A DNA stretch of 64,000 nt from Azoarcus sp. PA01 (GTDB lineage Bacteria > Pseudomonadota > Gammaproteobacteria > Burkholderiales > Rhodocyclaceae): positions 1,426,001 through 1,490,000 of the forward strand of contig LARU01000002.1 of assembly GCA_001274695.2 (NCBI GenBank), in the 5' to 3' direction. The notes beneath the pieces were generated by a model. That model had not been told where the DNA came from. It was given only the letters and a program-made list of their open reading frames with translations, and ran no database searches. Positions 22,319 to 32,096 of the stretch are shown here, in pieces (position 1 is the stretch's first letter; the number at the start of each line of letters is the position of its first letter). Made by a program: the position numbers and the translations under genes.

Positions 22319-23251
22319 ATGGAAATCTTCCTGCAGCAACTGGTCAACGGCCTGGTCGTCGGCAGTGTCTATGCGCTCGTCGCGCTCGGCTACACGATGG
22401 TCTATGGCATCCTCGGGCTGATCAACTTCGCCCACGGCGACCTCGTCATGGTCGGCGCGATGGTCGCGTTGCAGACGATGCTGTTCCTGATGGGTGCCGC
22501 GCCCGGGATGTCGCCGCTCACGATGCTGACGCTGTCGCTCGCCGTCGCGATTCCGGTGTGCATGCTCCTCGGCTACACGATGGAGCGCCTCGCGTACCGG
22601 CGGCTGCGCAACGCGCCGCGGCTGGCGCCGTTGATCACCGCGATCGGCATGTCGTTCCTGCTGCAGACGATCGCGATGATCCTGTGGGGACGCAACTACC
22701 ACACGTTCCCGCAGCTCGTTTCGACCGCGCCGCTGCAGCCGGTCGCGGGGGTGTTCGTCACGCCGATCCAGGTGACGATCGTCGTCGGCTCGGCGCTCAT
22801 CATGGCCGCGCTGATCGTGCTCGTGACGAAGACCAAGCTCGGCCGGGCGATGCGCGCGACGGCCGAGAACCACCGCGTCGCGGCGCTGATGGGCGTCGAC
22901 ACGAACCTCATCATCGCGCTGACGTTCGTCATCGGCGCTGCGCTCGCCGCGGTCGCAGGCGTGATGTACGCGAGCAACTACGGCATCGCGCACTACGGCA
23001 TGGGTTTCATGCCGGGGCTGAAAGCCTTCACCGCCGCGGTGCTCGGCGGCATCGGCAACCTCGGCGGCGCGATGCTCGGCGGCATCGTGCTCGGCCTCGT
23101 CGAATCCTTCGGCGCCGGCTACATCGAGCACCTGACGTTCGGCTTCCTGAATTCGTCCTACCAGGACATCTTCGCGTTCATCATCCTCGGCCTCGTGCTG
23201 ATCTTCCGGCCCACCGGCCTGCTCGGTGAACGCGTGTCCGACCGGGCCTGA
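22319..23251 (+). CDS. livH: Liv-type ABC transporter permease LivH
   Basis: A 310-residue inner-membrane permease: FLQQLVNGLVVGSVYALVALGYTMVYGILGLINFAHGD is the diagnostic LivH N-terminus, and LGGIGNLGGAMLGGIVLGLVE is the loop that contacts the ATPase. About eight hydrophobic segments are visible. It precedes livM in the same direction by 13 bases, completing the LivHM heterodimer. The ATG at 22319 was chosen over an upstream in-frame codon because it starts the conserved helix. Confidence 0.93.
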   Translation: MEIFLQQLVNGLVVGSVYALVALGYTMVYGILGLINFAHGDLVMVGAMVALQTMLFLMGAAPGMSPLTMLTLSLAVAIPVCMLLGYTMERLAYRRLRNAPRLAPLITAIGMSFLLQTIAMILWGRNYHTFPQLVSTAPLQPVAGVFVTPIQVTIVVGSALIMAALIVLVTKTKLGRAMRATAENHRVAALMGVDTNLIIALTFVIGAALAAVAGVMYASNYGIAHYGMGFMPGLKAFTAAVLGGIGNLGGAMLGGIVLGLVESFGAGYIEHLTFGFLNSSYQDIFAFIILGLVLIFRPTGLLGERVSDRA

Positions 23252-23264
23252 ACGGGGGAATCCG

Positions 23265-24365
23265 ATGAACGAGCTCGCTTCGGCCGTCCCCTGGCTCGGG
23301 CGCCGCAACCCGCAGGCCGCGCGCTGGCTGATCGTCATCGTCGCGCTCGCCGCGCCGCTCGTCGCGGTCCTGTTCGGCCGCACCTGGGTGCGCGTGCTCG
23401 ACTTCGCGCTCCTGTACGTGATGCTCGCGCTCGGGCTGAACCTCGTCGTCGGCTTCGCCGGCCTGCTCGACCTGGGCTACATCGCGTTCTATGCGGTCGG
23501 CGCCTACACTGCCGCGTTTCTCGCGTCGCCGCATTTCGGCGTGCATCTGCCGTTCTGGATCGTGCTGCCGGTCGCGGCCGGCTGCGCCGCGCTGGCCGGG
23601 ATCATGCTCGGCTTTCCGGTGCTGCGGCTGCGCGGCGACTACCTCGCGATCGTCACGCTCGGCTTCGGCGAGATCGTGCGCATCTTCCTCAACAACCTGA
23701 ACTATCCGGTCAATATCACGAACGGGCCGCAGGGGATCAACGCGCTCGACCCGCTCGTGCTGTTCGGCTGGGACCTGTCGCGCAACATCCCGGTCACCGA
23801 AAACCTGTCGATCAACTCGCTGTTCCTGTACTACTACTTCTTCCTCGCGTGCGTCGCGGGTTCGATCGTGTTCATCCAGCGCCTGCAGGTGTCGCGCGTC
23901 GGGCGCGCGTGGGCGGCGATGCGCGACGACGAGCTCGCCGCCAAGGCGATCGGCATCAACACGCGCAACTTGAAGCTCCTCGCGTTCTCGCTCGGCGCGA
24001 CGTTCGGCGGCGTCGCGGGGGGCCTCTTCGGTGCATTCCAGGGCTTCGTGTCGCCGGAATCGTTCTCGCTGATGGAGTCGATCGCGGTGCTGACGATGGT
24101 CGTGTTCGGCGGCATGGGCAACGTCGCCGGCGCGATCGTCGGCGCGTTGATCCTGTCGGCGCTGCCCGAGATCCTGCGCCACCTCGCGCTGCCGGTGCAG
24201 CAGGCGCTGTTCGGCACGGTGCTGCTCGACCCCGAGGTGCTGCGCATGCTGCTCTTGTCGCTCGCGATGATCCTGATGATGCTGTTGAAGCCCGCCGGCC
24301 TGATCCCGGCGCACGCGCGCTACTCGCACGTCGAGCACCTGAAACGCCACGGAGTGGCGCGGTGA
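23265..24365 (+). CDS. livM: Liv-type ABC transporter permease LivM
   Basis: A 366-residue permease with the LivM signature LNLVVGFAGLLDLGYIAFYAVGAY in the second helix and the ATPase-coupling stretch MVVFGGMGNVAGAIVGALI near the C-terminus. The TGA stop overlaps the GTG start of livG, suggesting translational coupling within the transporter operon. Confidence 0.93.
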   Translation: MNELASAVPWLGRRNPQAARWLIVIVALAAPLVAVLFGRTWVRVLDFALLYVMLALGLNLVVGFAGLLDLGYIAFYAVGAYTAAFLASPHFGVHLPFWIVLPVAAGCAALAGIMLGFPVLRLRGDYLAIVTLGFGEIVRIFLNNLNYPVNITNGPQGINALDPLVLFGWDLSRNIPVTENLSINSLFLYYYFFLACVAGSIVFIQRLQVSRVGRAWAAMRDDELAAKAIGINTRNLKLLAFSLGATFGGVAGGLFGAFQGFVSPESFSLMESIAVLTMVVFGGMGNVAGAIVGALILSALPEILRHLALPVQQALFGTVLLDPEVLRMLLLSLAMILMMLLKPAGLIPAHARYSHVEHLKRHGVAR

Positions 24366-25138
24366 TCGCGCTGCTTGAAGCCCGCCACATCGACAAGCGC
24401 TTCGGCGGCCTGAAAGCGCTGTCGGACGTGTCGCTGACGATCGGCAAAGGCGAGATCTACGGCCTGATCGGTCCGAACGGCGCCGGCAAGACGACGCTCT
24501 TCAACGTGCTGAGCGGCGCCTACGCGTCGGACGGCGGCGAGTTCGTGTTCAATGGCGCAGTGCTGCCGTCGGCCAAGCCGCATCTGGTCGTCGCGCAGGG
24601 CATCGCGCGCACGTTCCAGAACATCCGCCTCTTTCGCGAGCTGACCGCGCTCGAGAACGTCATGGCCGGCCACCACATCCGCACGAAAGCGAGCGTCTTC
24701 GGCATCCTCGTGCAGAACCGCCACACCGTCGAGGAAGAGCGCCTGACGACCGAACGCGCGTACGAGCTGCTCAAGTACGTCGGCATCGAGCGCTTCGCGA
24801 CCGCGGTCGCGAAGAACCTGTCGTACGGCGACCAGCGCCGGCTCGAGATCGCGCGCGCGCTCGCGACCGAGCCCCAGCTGCTCGCGCTCGACGAGCCTGC
24901 GGCCGGCATGAACGCGACCGAGACTGCGCAGCTGAAGCTGCTGATCGAGCAGATCCGCCGCGACGGCATCACCGTGCTCCTGATCGAGCACGACGTGAAG
25001 CTCGTCATGGGGCTGTGCGACCGCGTCGCGGTGCTCGACTTCGGTTGCAAGATCGCCGAAGGCATTCCGTCGGTCGTGCAGACGGACGAAGCGGTCATCA
25101 GCGCGTACCTCGGCGGGGGCTGCCGGCATGAACCCTAG
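24362..25138 (+). CDS. livG: Liv-type ABC transporter ATPase LivG
   Basis: A 258-residue ABC ATPase: Walker A GPNGAGKTT, Q-loop region, a LivG-specific TFQNIRLFRELT stretch, signature YGDQRRLEIARAL (the usual LSGGQ here is LSYGD, normal for LivG), Walker B LLALDEP and the H-loop IEHD. Starts at GTG 24362, overlapping the livM stop by four bases, and its 3' end overlaps livF by eleven. Confidence 0.93.
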   Translation: MIALLEARHIDKRFGGLKALSDVSLTIGKGEIYGLIGPNGAGKTTLFNVLSGAYASDGGEFVFNGAVLPSAKPHLVVAQGIARTFQNIRLFRELTALENVMAGHHIRTKASVFGILVQNRHTVEEERLTTERAYELLKYVGIERFATAVAKNLSYGDQRRLEIARALATEPQLLALDEPAAGMNATETAQLKLLIEQIRRDGITVLLIEHDVKLVMGLCDRVAVLDFGCKIAEGIPSVVQTDEAVISAYLGGGCRHEP

Positions 25139-25880
25139 TCCGGCATCGCCGCTGCTGCGGCTCGACGGCGTGCAGATCGCGTACGGCGGCATCCACGCCG
25201 TGAAGGGCATCGACCTCGCGCTGCAGCGCGGCGAGCGCGTCAGCCTGATCGGCGCGAACGGCGCAGGAAAAACGACGACGCTGAACGCGATCGCCGGCCT
25301 CCTGCCGCTCGCCCGCGGCGAAATCCGTTACGACGGCGACAGCATCGGGCAACTGCCGGCGCACAAGCGGCTGCGCCGCGGCATCGCGCTGGTGCCCGAA
25401 GGGCGCGGCATCTTCACGCGCCTCACGGTCGAGGAGAACCTGCGCATGGGCGCGTATGCGCGCCGCGACGCCGCCGGCATCGAAGCCGACCTGGACCGCG
25501 TGTACGCGATGCTGCCGCGCATCAAGGAGCGCCTCGCCCAGGTCGCCGGCACGCTGTCCGGCGGCGAGCAGCAGATGCTCGCGATCGGGCGCGCGCTGCT
25601 GTCGCGCCCCAAATTGCTGCTCCTCGACGAGCCGTCGATGGGGCTTGCGCCGCTGGTCGTCGAGAAGATCTTCGAAGTCCTCCGCTCGGTCGGCGACGAA
25701 GGCGTGACGATCCTGCTCGTCGAGCAGAACGCGAACCTCGCGCTGGAATTCTCGCAGCGCGCGTACGTCATGGAATCGGGCCGCCTCACGCTGTCCGGCA
25801 GCGGCGCGGAGCTGCTGACGGACCCGAAAGTGCGCACCGCCTATCTTGGCGAGATCGACCCCGTCGGCGAACGCGGCTGA
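25128..25880 (+). CDS. livF: Liv-type ABC transporter ATPase LivF
   Basis: A 250-residue ABC ATPase: Walker A GANGAGKTT, LVPEGRGIFTRLTVEENL (LivF hallmark), signature LSGGEQQMLAIGRAL, Walker B LLLLDEPSMGL and VEQNANLALE in place of the H-loop His region. It pairs with LivG and closes the operon; the next gene is on the opposite strand 22 bases away. Confidence 0.94.
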   Translation: MNPSPASPLLRLDGVQIAYGGIHAVKGIDLALQRGERVSLIGANGAGKTTTLNAIAGLLPLARGEIRYDGDSIGQLPAHKRLRRGIALVPEGRGIFTRLTVEENLRMGAYARRDAAGIEADLDRVYAMLPRIKERLAQVAGTLSGGEQQMLAIGRALLSRPKLLLLDEPSMGLAPLVVEKIFEVLRSVGDEGVTILLVEQNANLALEFSQRAYVMESGRLTLSGSGAELLTDPKVRTAYLGEIDPVGERG

Positions 25881-25901
25881 ACCCGGCGGGGGCGGACCGG
25901 A

Positions 25902-27086
25902 TCAGGCTTCCAGGCGGCGCTGCCAGGACAGGAAGCACAACAGGCCGAGCGACAGGAAGCCTACCATGCCGGCGGCGAGCGTCAGCCGCGAGCCCCACAG
26001 CAGCGGCGCGAACACGCCCGCAGTCACCGCATTGACGCTGACCTGCAGGAAGCTCTGGCAGCTCGACGCGAGGCCGCGCCGCGCCGGGAAACGGTCGAGC
26101 GCGATCAGCGTCAGGCTCGGCGTCGCCAGCGCCATGCCGATCGTATAGAGGGCGATCGGCAGCACCGACCACGGCAGGCCGGGCGTCACCAGCGCGCCGA
26201 TCAGCACGTTGAGCACCGCCGCCCCGCCCATGATCGCGAAACCGGTCGTGATCGTGCGCCGGTGCTGCCAACGCCCGGCCATGCGCCCGGACAGCGCCGA
26301 GCCGCACACCATGCCGAGCACCGTCGGCACGAACATCCAGCCGAACTGCTGCGGGCCGAGGCCGAGATGCCCGATCAGGAACGCCGGCGCGGACAGCACG
26401 TACAGGAAGAAGCCGTTGAAGTTGAACGCGACCGCTCCGGCGACGAGCAGGAACGCGCCGCTGCCGAGCACTTTCGCGTAGGCGCGGCCGAGGCTGACCG
26501 GATGCAGCGGATGGCGCGCCGCGGCGGGCAGCGTCTCGGGCAGGTAGCGCCACGTCAGGTAAGTCAGCCCGCCGGCGAAGAGCGCGAGAAACACGAACAC
26601 CGCGCGCCAGCCGGCGAGCGCCAGCAGCAGCCAGCCGATGATCGGCGCGATCGCCGGCGCGATCGCGAAAATCATCGTGACGCGCGCCATCAGCCGCTGC
26701 GCCTGCACGCCGTCGTAGAGGTCGCGGATCACCGCGCGCCCGACGACCATTCCGGCGCCGCCGGACAGCCCCTGCAGCACGCGCCCGGCCCACAACCATT
26801 CGATCGACGGCGCCAGCGCGCACACGAGCGACGCCAGCACGAACAGCGCCAGCGACCCAAGGATCACGCGGCGCCGGCCGAATCGGTCGGCCAGCGCGCC
26901 GTGCCACAGCACCATGAACGCGAAAGTCGCCATGTACGCGGTCAGCGTCTGCTGCACTTCGACCGGCGTCGCGCCGAGCGAGGCGGCGATCGCCGGAAAG
27001 GCCGGCAGGTAAGTGTCGATCGAAAATGGCCCGATCGCGGCGAGCGCGGCGAGAATCGCCGCGAGCCAGGGCGAGGAAGCAGGCAT
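25902..27086 (-). CDS. Bcr/CflA-family MFS multidrug efflux transporter
   Basis: A 394-residue major facilitator with 12 hydrophobic segments. The Bcr/CflA group is indicated by IGPFSIDTYLPAFPAIAASLGATPVEVQQTLTAYM-type N-terminus, the motif-A loop GALADRFGRRRVILGSL and the LQGLSGGAGMVVGRAVIRDL stretch. It should export drugs by proton antiport; the actual substrate is unknown. Single gene, convergent with the liv operon. Confidence 0.9.
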   Translation of the reverse strand: MPASSPWLAAILAALAAIGPFSIDTYLPAFPAIAASLGATPVEVQQTLTAYMATFAFMVLWHGALADRFGRRRVILGSLALFVLASLVCALAPSIEWLWAGRVLQGLSGGAGMVVGRAVIRDLYDGVQAQRLMARVTMIFAIAPAIAPIIGWLLLALAGWRAVFVFLALFAGGLTYLTWRYLPETLPAAARHPLHPVSLGRAYAKVLGSGAFLLVAGAVAFNFNGFFLYVLSAPAFLIGHLGLGPQQFGWMFVPTVLGMVCGSALSGRMAGRWQHRRTITTGFAIMGGAAVLNVLIGALVTPGLPWSVLPIALYTIGMALATPSLTLIALDRFPARRGLASSCQSFLQVSVNAVTAGVFAPLLWGSRLTLAAGMVGFLSLGLLCFLSWQRRLEA

Positions 27087-27233
27087 CGGAATCTCTCTGG
27101 GAATCTTCTGTTTTTCTGTTTTTCTTCACGTTGCCGCAGCCCGGCACGCTTTCGGCACACCCGCAGCTTTGCCCGCGATGCCCGGCCCGGCCACACGCGC
27201 GGGCGCGCTATTTAAGGCGGCAATTAAATACAA

Positions 27234-27294
27234 CCGTTCGCCCTGAGCCTGTCGAAGGGCATTGGCTGGGCTTCGACAGGCTCAGCCTGAACGG
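27234..27294. repeat. Dispersed palindromic repeat (REP-like), copy A
   Basis: An imperfect inverted repeat whose arms carry CCTGAGCCTGTCGAAG and its complement, flanked on both sides by CCGTTC/GAACGG. The same element recurs at 43168-43229. It lies between the MFS gene and the 3' end of comM. This is the well-known GAGCCTGTCGAA-type intergenic palindrome found in many proteobacteria (from memory). Confidence 0.85.
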
Positions 27295-27309
27295 CATTTT
27301 CCTGCCGGG

Positions 27310-28806
27310 TTAACAGCGCGCGTCCAGCCCGCGTCGATACTGGATCGCTTCGGCCATATGCGCCGGACTGACGGCGTCGGCATCGGCCAGATCGGCGATC
27401 GTGCGGGCGACTTTCAGGATGCGATGATACCCCCGCGCCGACAGGTTCAGCCGCTCGATCGCGTGGGCGAGGAGCTTGCGGCCTTCGCCGTCGGGCGCGC
27501 ACAACGCGTCGACACGGCCCGCCGCGAGCCGGCTGTTCGGCTCATTCTGGCGCTCGCGCTGGCGCGCCCACGCGCGCTCGACGTGGGCGCGCACCGCTGC
27601 GCTCGATTCGCCGGCCGGTTGCGCGAGCATCTCGGCGTGATCGAGCAGCGGCACTTCGATGATGACGTCGATGCGATCGAGCAGCGGACCCGACAGCTTG
27701 CCGCGATAGCGGGCGATCTGGTCCGCCGAGCAGCGGCAGCGGGCGCTGCCGGCATGGCCGCAGGGACAGGGGTTCATCGCCGCGACGAGCTGGAAGCGGG
27801 CGGGGAATTCCGCGCGGCGCCGCGCGCGCGACACGGTCACGAGGCCGGTTTCGAGCGGCTCGCGCAGCGCCTCGAGCACGCGCCGGTCGAATTCGGGCAG
27901 TTCGTCGAGGAACAGCACGCCGTGGTGCGCCAAGCTGATCTCGCCGGGCCGCGGGTCGGCGCCGCCGCCGACGAGCGCTGGCGCGGACGCCGAGTGATGC
28001 GGCGCGCGATACGGCCGGCGCCCCCAGTGCCGCACGTCAAACGAGCCTTCGATCGACTGGATCGCCGCGCTCTCGATCGCTTCGGCCTGTTCCATCGGCG
28101 GCAACAGCCCGGGCAGGCGCCGCGCGAGCATCGACTTGCCGGTCCCCGGCGGCCCGAACAGCAGCAGCGAATGCTGTCCGGCCGCGGCGACTTCGAGCGC
28201 GCGGCGCGCCTGAAGCTGTCCCTTGACTTCGGCGAGATCGGCGTCGGGCGATCCGGCGCAGCCACGTCGCGGAGGCGCGTGAGGCAGCAGCGCGGCGTGC
28301 CCGTTCAGGTGCCCGCACACCGCGAGCAGGCTCGCCGCGGCCAGCACGCTCGCCCCTTCCGCGAGCGCCGCTTCGTCCGCATTGGCGACCGGCAGCACCA
28401 GCGCGCGCCGTTCGCGGGCGGTCTCGAGCGCGACCGCGAGCGCGCCGCGTACCGGCCGCAGCGCGCCGTTCAGCGACAGCTCGCCGACGAACTCGTGCCG
28501 CGACAGCGCGCCCGCGTCGATCTGGCCCGATGCCGCGAGGATGCCCAGCGCGATCGGCAGGTCGAAGCGCCCGCCCTCTTTCGGCAGGTCGGCCGGAGCG
28601 AGGTTGACGGTGATGCGGCGCTGCGGAAACTCGAACTGCGACGTGACGATCGCGGCCCGCACGCGATCGCGCGCCTCGCGCACTTCGGTGTCGGCGAGCC
28701 CGACGAGGTTGAAAGCGGGCAGGCCGTTGGCGAGGTGGACTTCGACCGTCACTTCCGGTGCGGCGAGGCCGACCAGCGCGCGGGTACGTACGAGAGCCAG
28801 CGACAT
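27310..28806 (-). CDS. comM: ComM-type branch-migration helicase (YifB/Mg-chelatase-like)
   Basis: A 498-residue AAA+ protein. N-terminal Lon-protease-like fold (LVGLADTEVREARDRVRAAI), Walker A GPPGTGKSML, Walker B LFLDELPEF and the C-terminal Mg-chelatase-like part (SARGYHRILKVARTIADL). ComM promotes branch migration of recombination intermediates during natural transformation. Two CxC/CxxC-type cysteine pairs (NPCPCGHAG and ARCRCSADQ) are typical of the family. Confidence 0.93.
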   Translation of the reverse strand: MSLALVRTRALVGLAAPEVTVEVHLANGLPAFNLVGLADTEVREARDRVRAAIVTSQFEFPQRRITVNLAPADLPKEGGRFDLPIALGILAASGQIDAGALSRHEFVGELSLNGALRPVRGALAVALETARERRALVLPVANADEAALAEGASVLAAASLLAVCGHLNGHAALLPHAPPRRGCAGSPDADLAEVKGQLQARRALEVAAAGQHSLLLFGPPGTGKSMLARRLPGLLPPMEQAEAIESAAIQSIEGSFDVRHWGRRPYRAPHHSASAPALVGGGADPRPGEISLAHHGVLFLDELPEFDRRVLEALREPLETGLVTVSRARRRAEFPARFQLVAAMNPCPCGHAGSARCRCSADQIARYRGKLSGPLLDRIDVIIEVPLLDHAEMLAQPAGESSAAVRAHVERAWARQRERQNEPNSRLAAGRVDALCAPDGEGRKLLAHAIERLNLSARGYHRILKVARTIADLADADAVSPAHMAEAIQYRRGLDARC

Positions 28807-28930
28807 CGAAGTCTCCGGAATGGACTGGCAACAGTCTACCGGAGACGGGGTCTATGACAAACGCCTAGATGGTTCGCCGTGACGGCGTTGCGCCGGACGA
28901 GGTGGCGGCGGCGCGGGCGCGCCGCGCGAC

Positions 28931-29194
28931 TCAGCCGGCGTCGTTTTCGGTGCGCACGCGCGTCAGTTCGGATTCCAGCGCGGCGACGCGGTCTTCGAGT
29001 TCGGCGAGTTTTTGGCGCGTATGCGCGAGCATTTCGCGCTGGACGTCGAATTCCTCGCGCGTGACCAGGTCGAGCTTGCTGAAGGCGCTGCCGAGCAGGG
29101 CTTTGGCGTTCTTCTCGAAATCGCGCGCGGGATTGCTCCCGGCAATTTCGGAAAGCTTGGCGCCAAGTTCATCGAGGATGCGGGGACCGGGCAT
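28931..29194 (-). CDS. ubiK: Ubiquinone biosynthesis accessory factor UbiK (BMFP family)
   Basis: An 87-residue protein with the BMFP layout: ILDELGAKLSEI at the N-terminus, amphipathic helix, LVTREEFDVQREML and a C-terminal coiled coil (LAELEDRVAALESEL). UbiK is a membrane-associated trimeric helper for aerobic ubiquinone synthesis. The ATG at 29194 gives the family length. The neighbouring comM is a frequent partner in proteobacteria. Confidence 0.88.
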   Translation of the reverse strand: MPGPRILDELGAKLSEIAGSNPARDFEKNAKALLGSAFSKLDLVTREEFDVQREMLAHTRQKLAELEDRVAALESELTRVRTENDAG

Positions 29195-29295
29195 GGCGGC
29201 ACCTGTGCGGCGGTTGTGATCGGAAAAGCAGTTTATCACGGCGGATTTCGGCCCGCCGACCGCAAGGGATCCACGATGCACCATCGTGCGCTGGC

Positions 29296-29312
29296 CGCAC
29301 CGTTTCGGTGCA
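29296..29312. promoter_or_regulatory. Probable NtrC binding site
   Basis: GCAC-N7-GTGCA, one base short of the NtrC consensus TGCAC-N7-GTGCA, about 110 bases upstream of the sigma-54 promoter, a normal enhancer distance. A weaker TGCAC-N8-GTGC sequence lies at 29339-29355. Assignment rests on the consensus and on glnK-amtB being downstream. Confidence 0.6.
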
Positions 29313-29419
29313 TCACGCAAAGTCGAAGCCTTGTACCTTGCACCGGAACGCGTGCCTGAAGGCCATGAATCTCCATTAATCGCTTGTCAATCATAAGGTT
29401 GCAAACCGCCTGCGAAGCC

Positions 29420-29435
29420 TGGCATCGATCATGCT
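29420..29435 (+). promoter_or_regulatory. Sigma-54 promoter for porin-glnK-amtB
   Basis: TGGCATCGATCATGCT matches the -24/-12 consensus TGGCAC-N5-TTGCW with GG and GC at the correct ten-base spacing; two consensus positions deviate. It lies 42 bases before the start of the porin gene. With the NtrC-like site upstream it predicts induction under nitrogen limitation. Confidence 0.72.
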
Positions 29436-29476
29436 TATGGTGCACTGCCAGATAATTCCCTTCGAAGGAGCCCCCC

Positions 29477-30596
<1,120 letters not shown>

Positions 30597-30609
30597 CGGA
30601 GAAAAAATC

Positions 30610-31962
30610 ATGAAGAAACTCTTTGCAATGCTGCCCGCGGCGCTTGCGCTCGGGCTGGCCGGCGGCGCGGCGCTCGCCCAGGACGCTGCAACGACCCTCG
30701 CACCCGCCGCCGAAGTCGCCGCGGCAGCGCCGATCGTCGAGAAAGGCGACGTCGCGTGGATCATGACCTCGACGCTGCTCGTGCTGTTCATGGCGCTGCC
30801 GGGCCTCGCGCTGTTCTACGGCGGCCTCGTGCGCTCGAAGAACATGCTGTCGGTGCTGATGCAGGTGATGGTGGTGTTCTCGCTGATCGCGGTGCTGTGG
30901 GTGTTCTACGGCTACTCGCTCGCGTTCACCGAAGCGAGCCCGTTCATCGGCTCGCTCGACAAGCTGTTCCTCGCCGGCGTCACGCCCGACACGCTCGCCG
31001 ACACCTTCACCGAAAACGTCAAGTTGCCCGAGTACGCGTTCATCGCGTTCCAAGCGACGTTCGCCGGCATCACCGGCGCGCTCGTCGTCGGCGCGTTCGC
31101 CGAACGGATGAAGTTCTCGGCGGTGCTGGTGTTCTCGGTGATCTGGTTCACGCTGTGCTACCTGCCGATCTGCCACATGGTGTGGGGCCCGGGCGGGCTG
31201 CTGCTCGGCGATGGCGCGCTCGACTTCGCCGGCGGCACGGTCGTGCATGTCAACGCCGGGGTCGCGGGGCTCGTCGGCGCGTACATGGTCGGCAAGCGCA
31301 TCGGCTTCGGCCGCGAAGCGCTGACGCCGCATTCGCTGACGCTGACGATGGTCGGCGCGTCGATGCTGTGGGTGGGCTGGTTCGGCTTCAATGCCGGCTC
31401 GAACCTCGAAGCGACGTCGGGGGCGGCGCTCGCGTTCATCAACACGCTGGTCGCGACCGCCGCCGCAGTGCTCGCGTGGTCGCTCGGCGAGGCGCTGTTC
31501 AAGGGCCGCCCGTCGATGCTCGGCGCCGCGTCGGGCGCGGTCGCCGGCCTCGTCGCGATCACGCCGGCGTGCGGTTCGGTCGGGCCGATGGGCGCGATCG
31601 TCATCGGCCTGCTCTCCGGCTTCGTCTGCCTGTGGGGCGTCAATGGCTTGAAGCGCATGCTCGGCGCGGACGACGCGCTCGACGTGTTCGGCGTGCATGG
31701 CGTCGGCGGCATCCTCGGCGCGATCCTGACCGGCGTGTTCACCGCGCCATCGCTCGGCGGCACCGGCGCCGAGGATTTCTCGATCGCTGGCCAAGTCTGG
31801 ATCCAGACCTATAGTGTACTTATCACGATCGCGTGGTCGGCCGTCGTCGCGGTGATCGCCTACAAGGTCGCGGACCTCCTCGTCGGGCTGCGGGTGCCGG
31901 AAGAGGAAGAACGCCAGGGGCTCGATGTCACCGCCCATGGCGAGACGGCATACCACCACTGA
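30610..31962 (+). CDS. amtB: Ammonium transporter AmtB
   Basis: A 450-residue ammonium channel. An N-terminal signal-like segment ends near AALAQ; eleven transmembrane helices follow with the family markers FYGGLVRSKNMLSVLMQ, CYLPICHMVWGPGG, DFAGGTVVHVNAG (first pore His), GASMLWVGWFGFNAGS and DVFGVHGVGGILG (second pore His). The partner GlnK is encoded just upstream. A strong terminator follows. Confidence 0.95.
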   Translation: MKKLFAMLPAALALGLAGGAALAQDAATTLAPAAEVAAAAPIVEKGDVAWIMTSTLLVLFMALPGLALFYGGLVRSKNMLSVLMQVMVVFSLIAVLWVFYGYSLAFTEASPFIGSLDKLFLAGVTPDTLADTFTENVKLPEYAFIAFQATFAGITGALVVGAFAERMKFSAVLVFSVIWFTLCYLPICHMVWGPGGLLLGDGALDFAGGTVVHVNAGVAGLVGAYMVGKRIGFGREALTPHSLTLTMVGASMLWVGWFGFNAGSNLEATSGAALAFINTLVATAAAVLAWSLGEALFKGRPSMLGAASGAVAGLVAITPACGSVGPMGAIVIGLLSGFVCLWGVNGLKRMLGADDALDVFGVHGVGGILGAILTGVFTAPSLGGTGAEDFSIAGQVWIQTYSVLITIAWSAVVAVIAYKVADLLVGLRVPEEEERQGLDVTAHGETAYHH

Positions 31963-32002
31963 GCTTTACGGCCGGGGATCCCTCCTCTTCCCCGGCCACG
32001 GG

Positions 32003-32033
32003 ACGGGCGCCCGCTCGAGGGCGCCCGTTTTTT
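32003..32033 (+). terminator. Rho-independent terminator after amtB
   Basis: A perfect ten-base stem (ACGGGCGCCC and GGGCGCCCGT) with a GCTCGA loop followed by a run of Ts, 40 bases past the amtB stop. The clearest intrinsic terminator in the window. Confidence 0.93.
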
Positions 32034-32096
32034 ATCGGCTGGAGCAACAAAGAAAGGAGGCTTGCGCCTCCTTCCGTGTTTTGCGGCGCAGCCCGC

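Noticed and set aside
29339-29355. A second NtrC site
   Set aside because: The half-sites are eight rather than seven bases apart, so it is mentioned only as a weak sequence with the main site.
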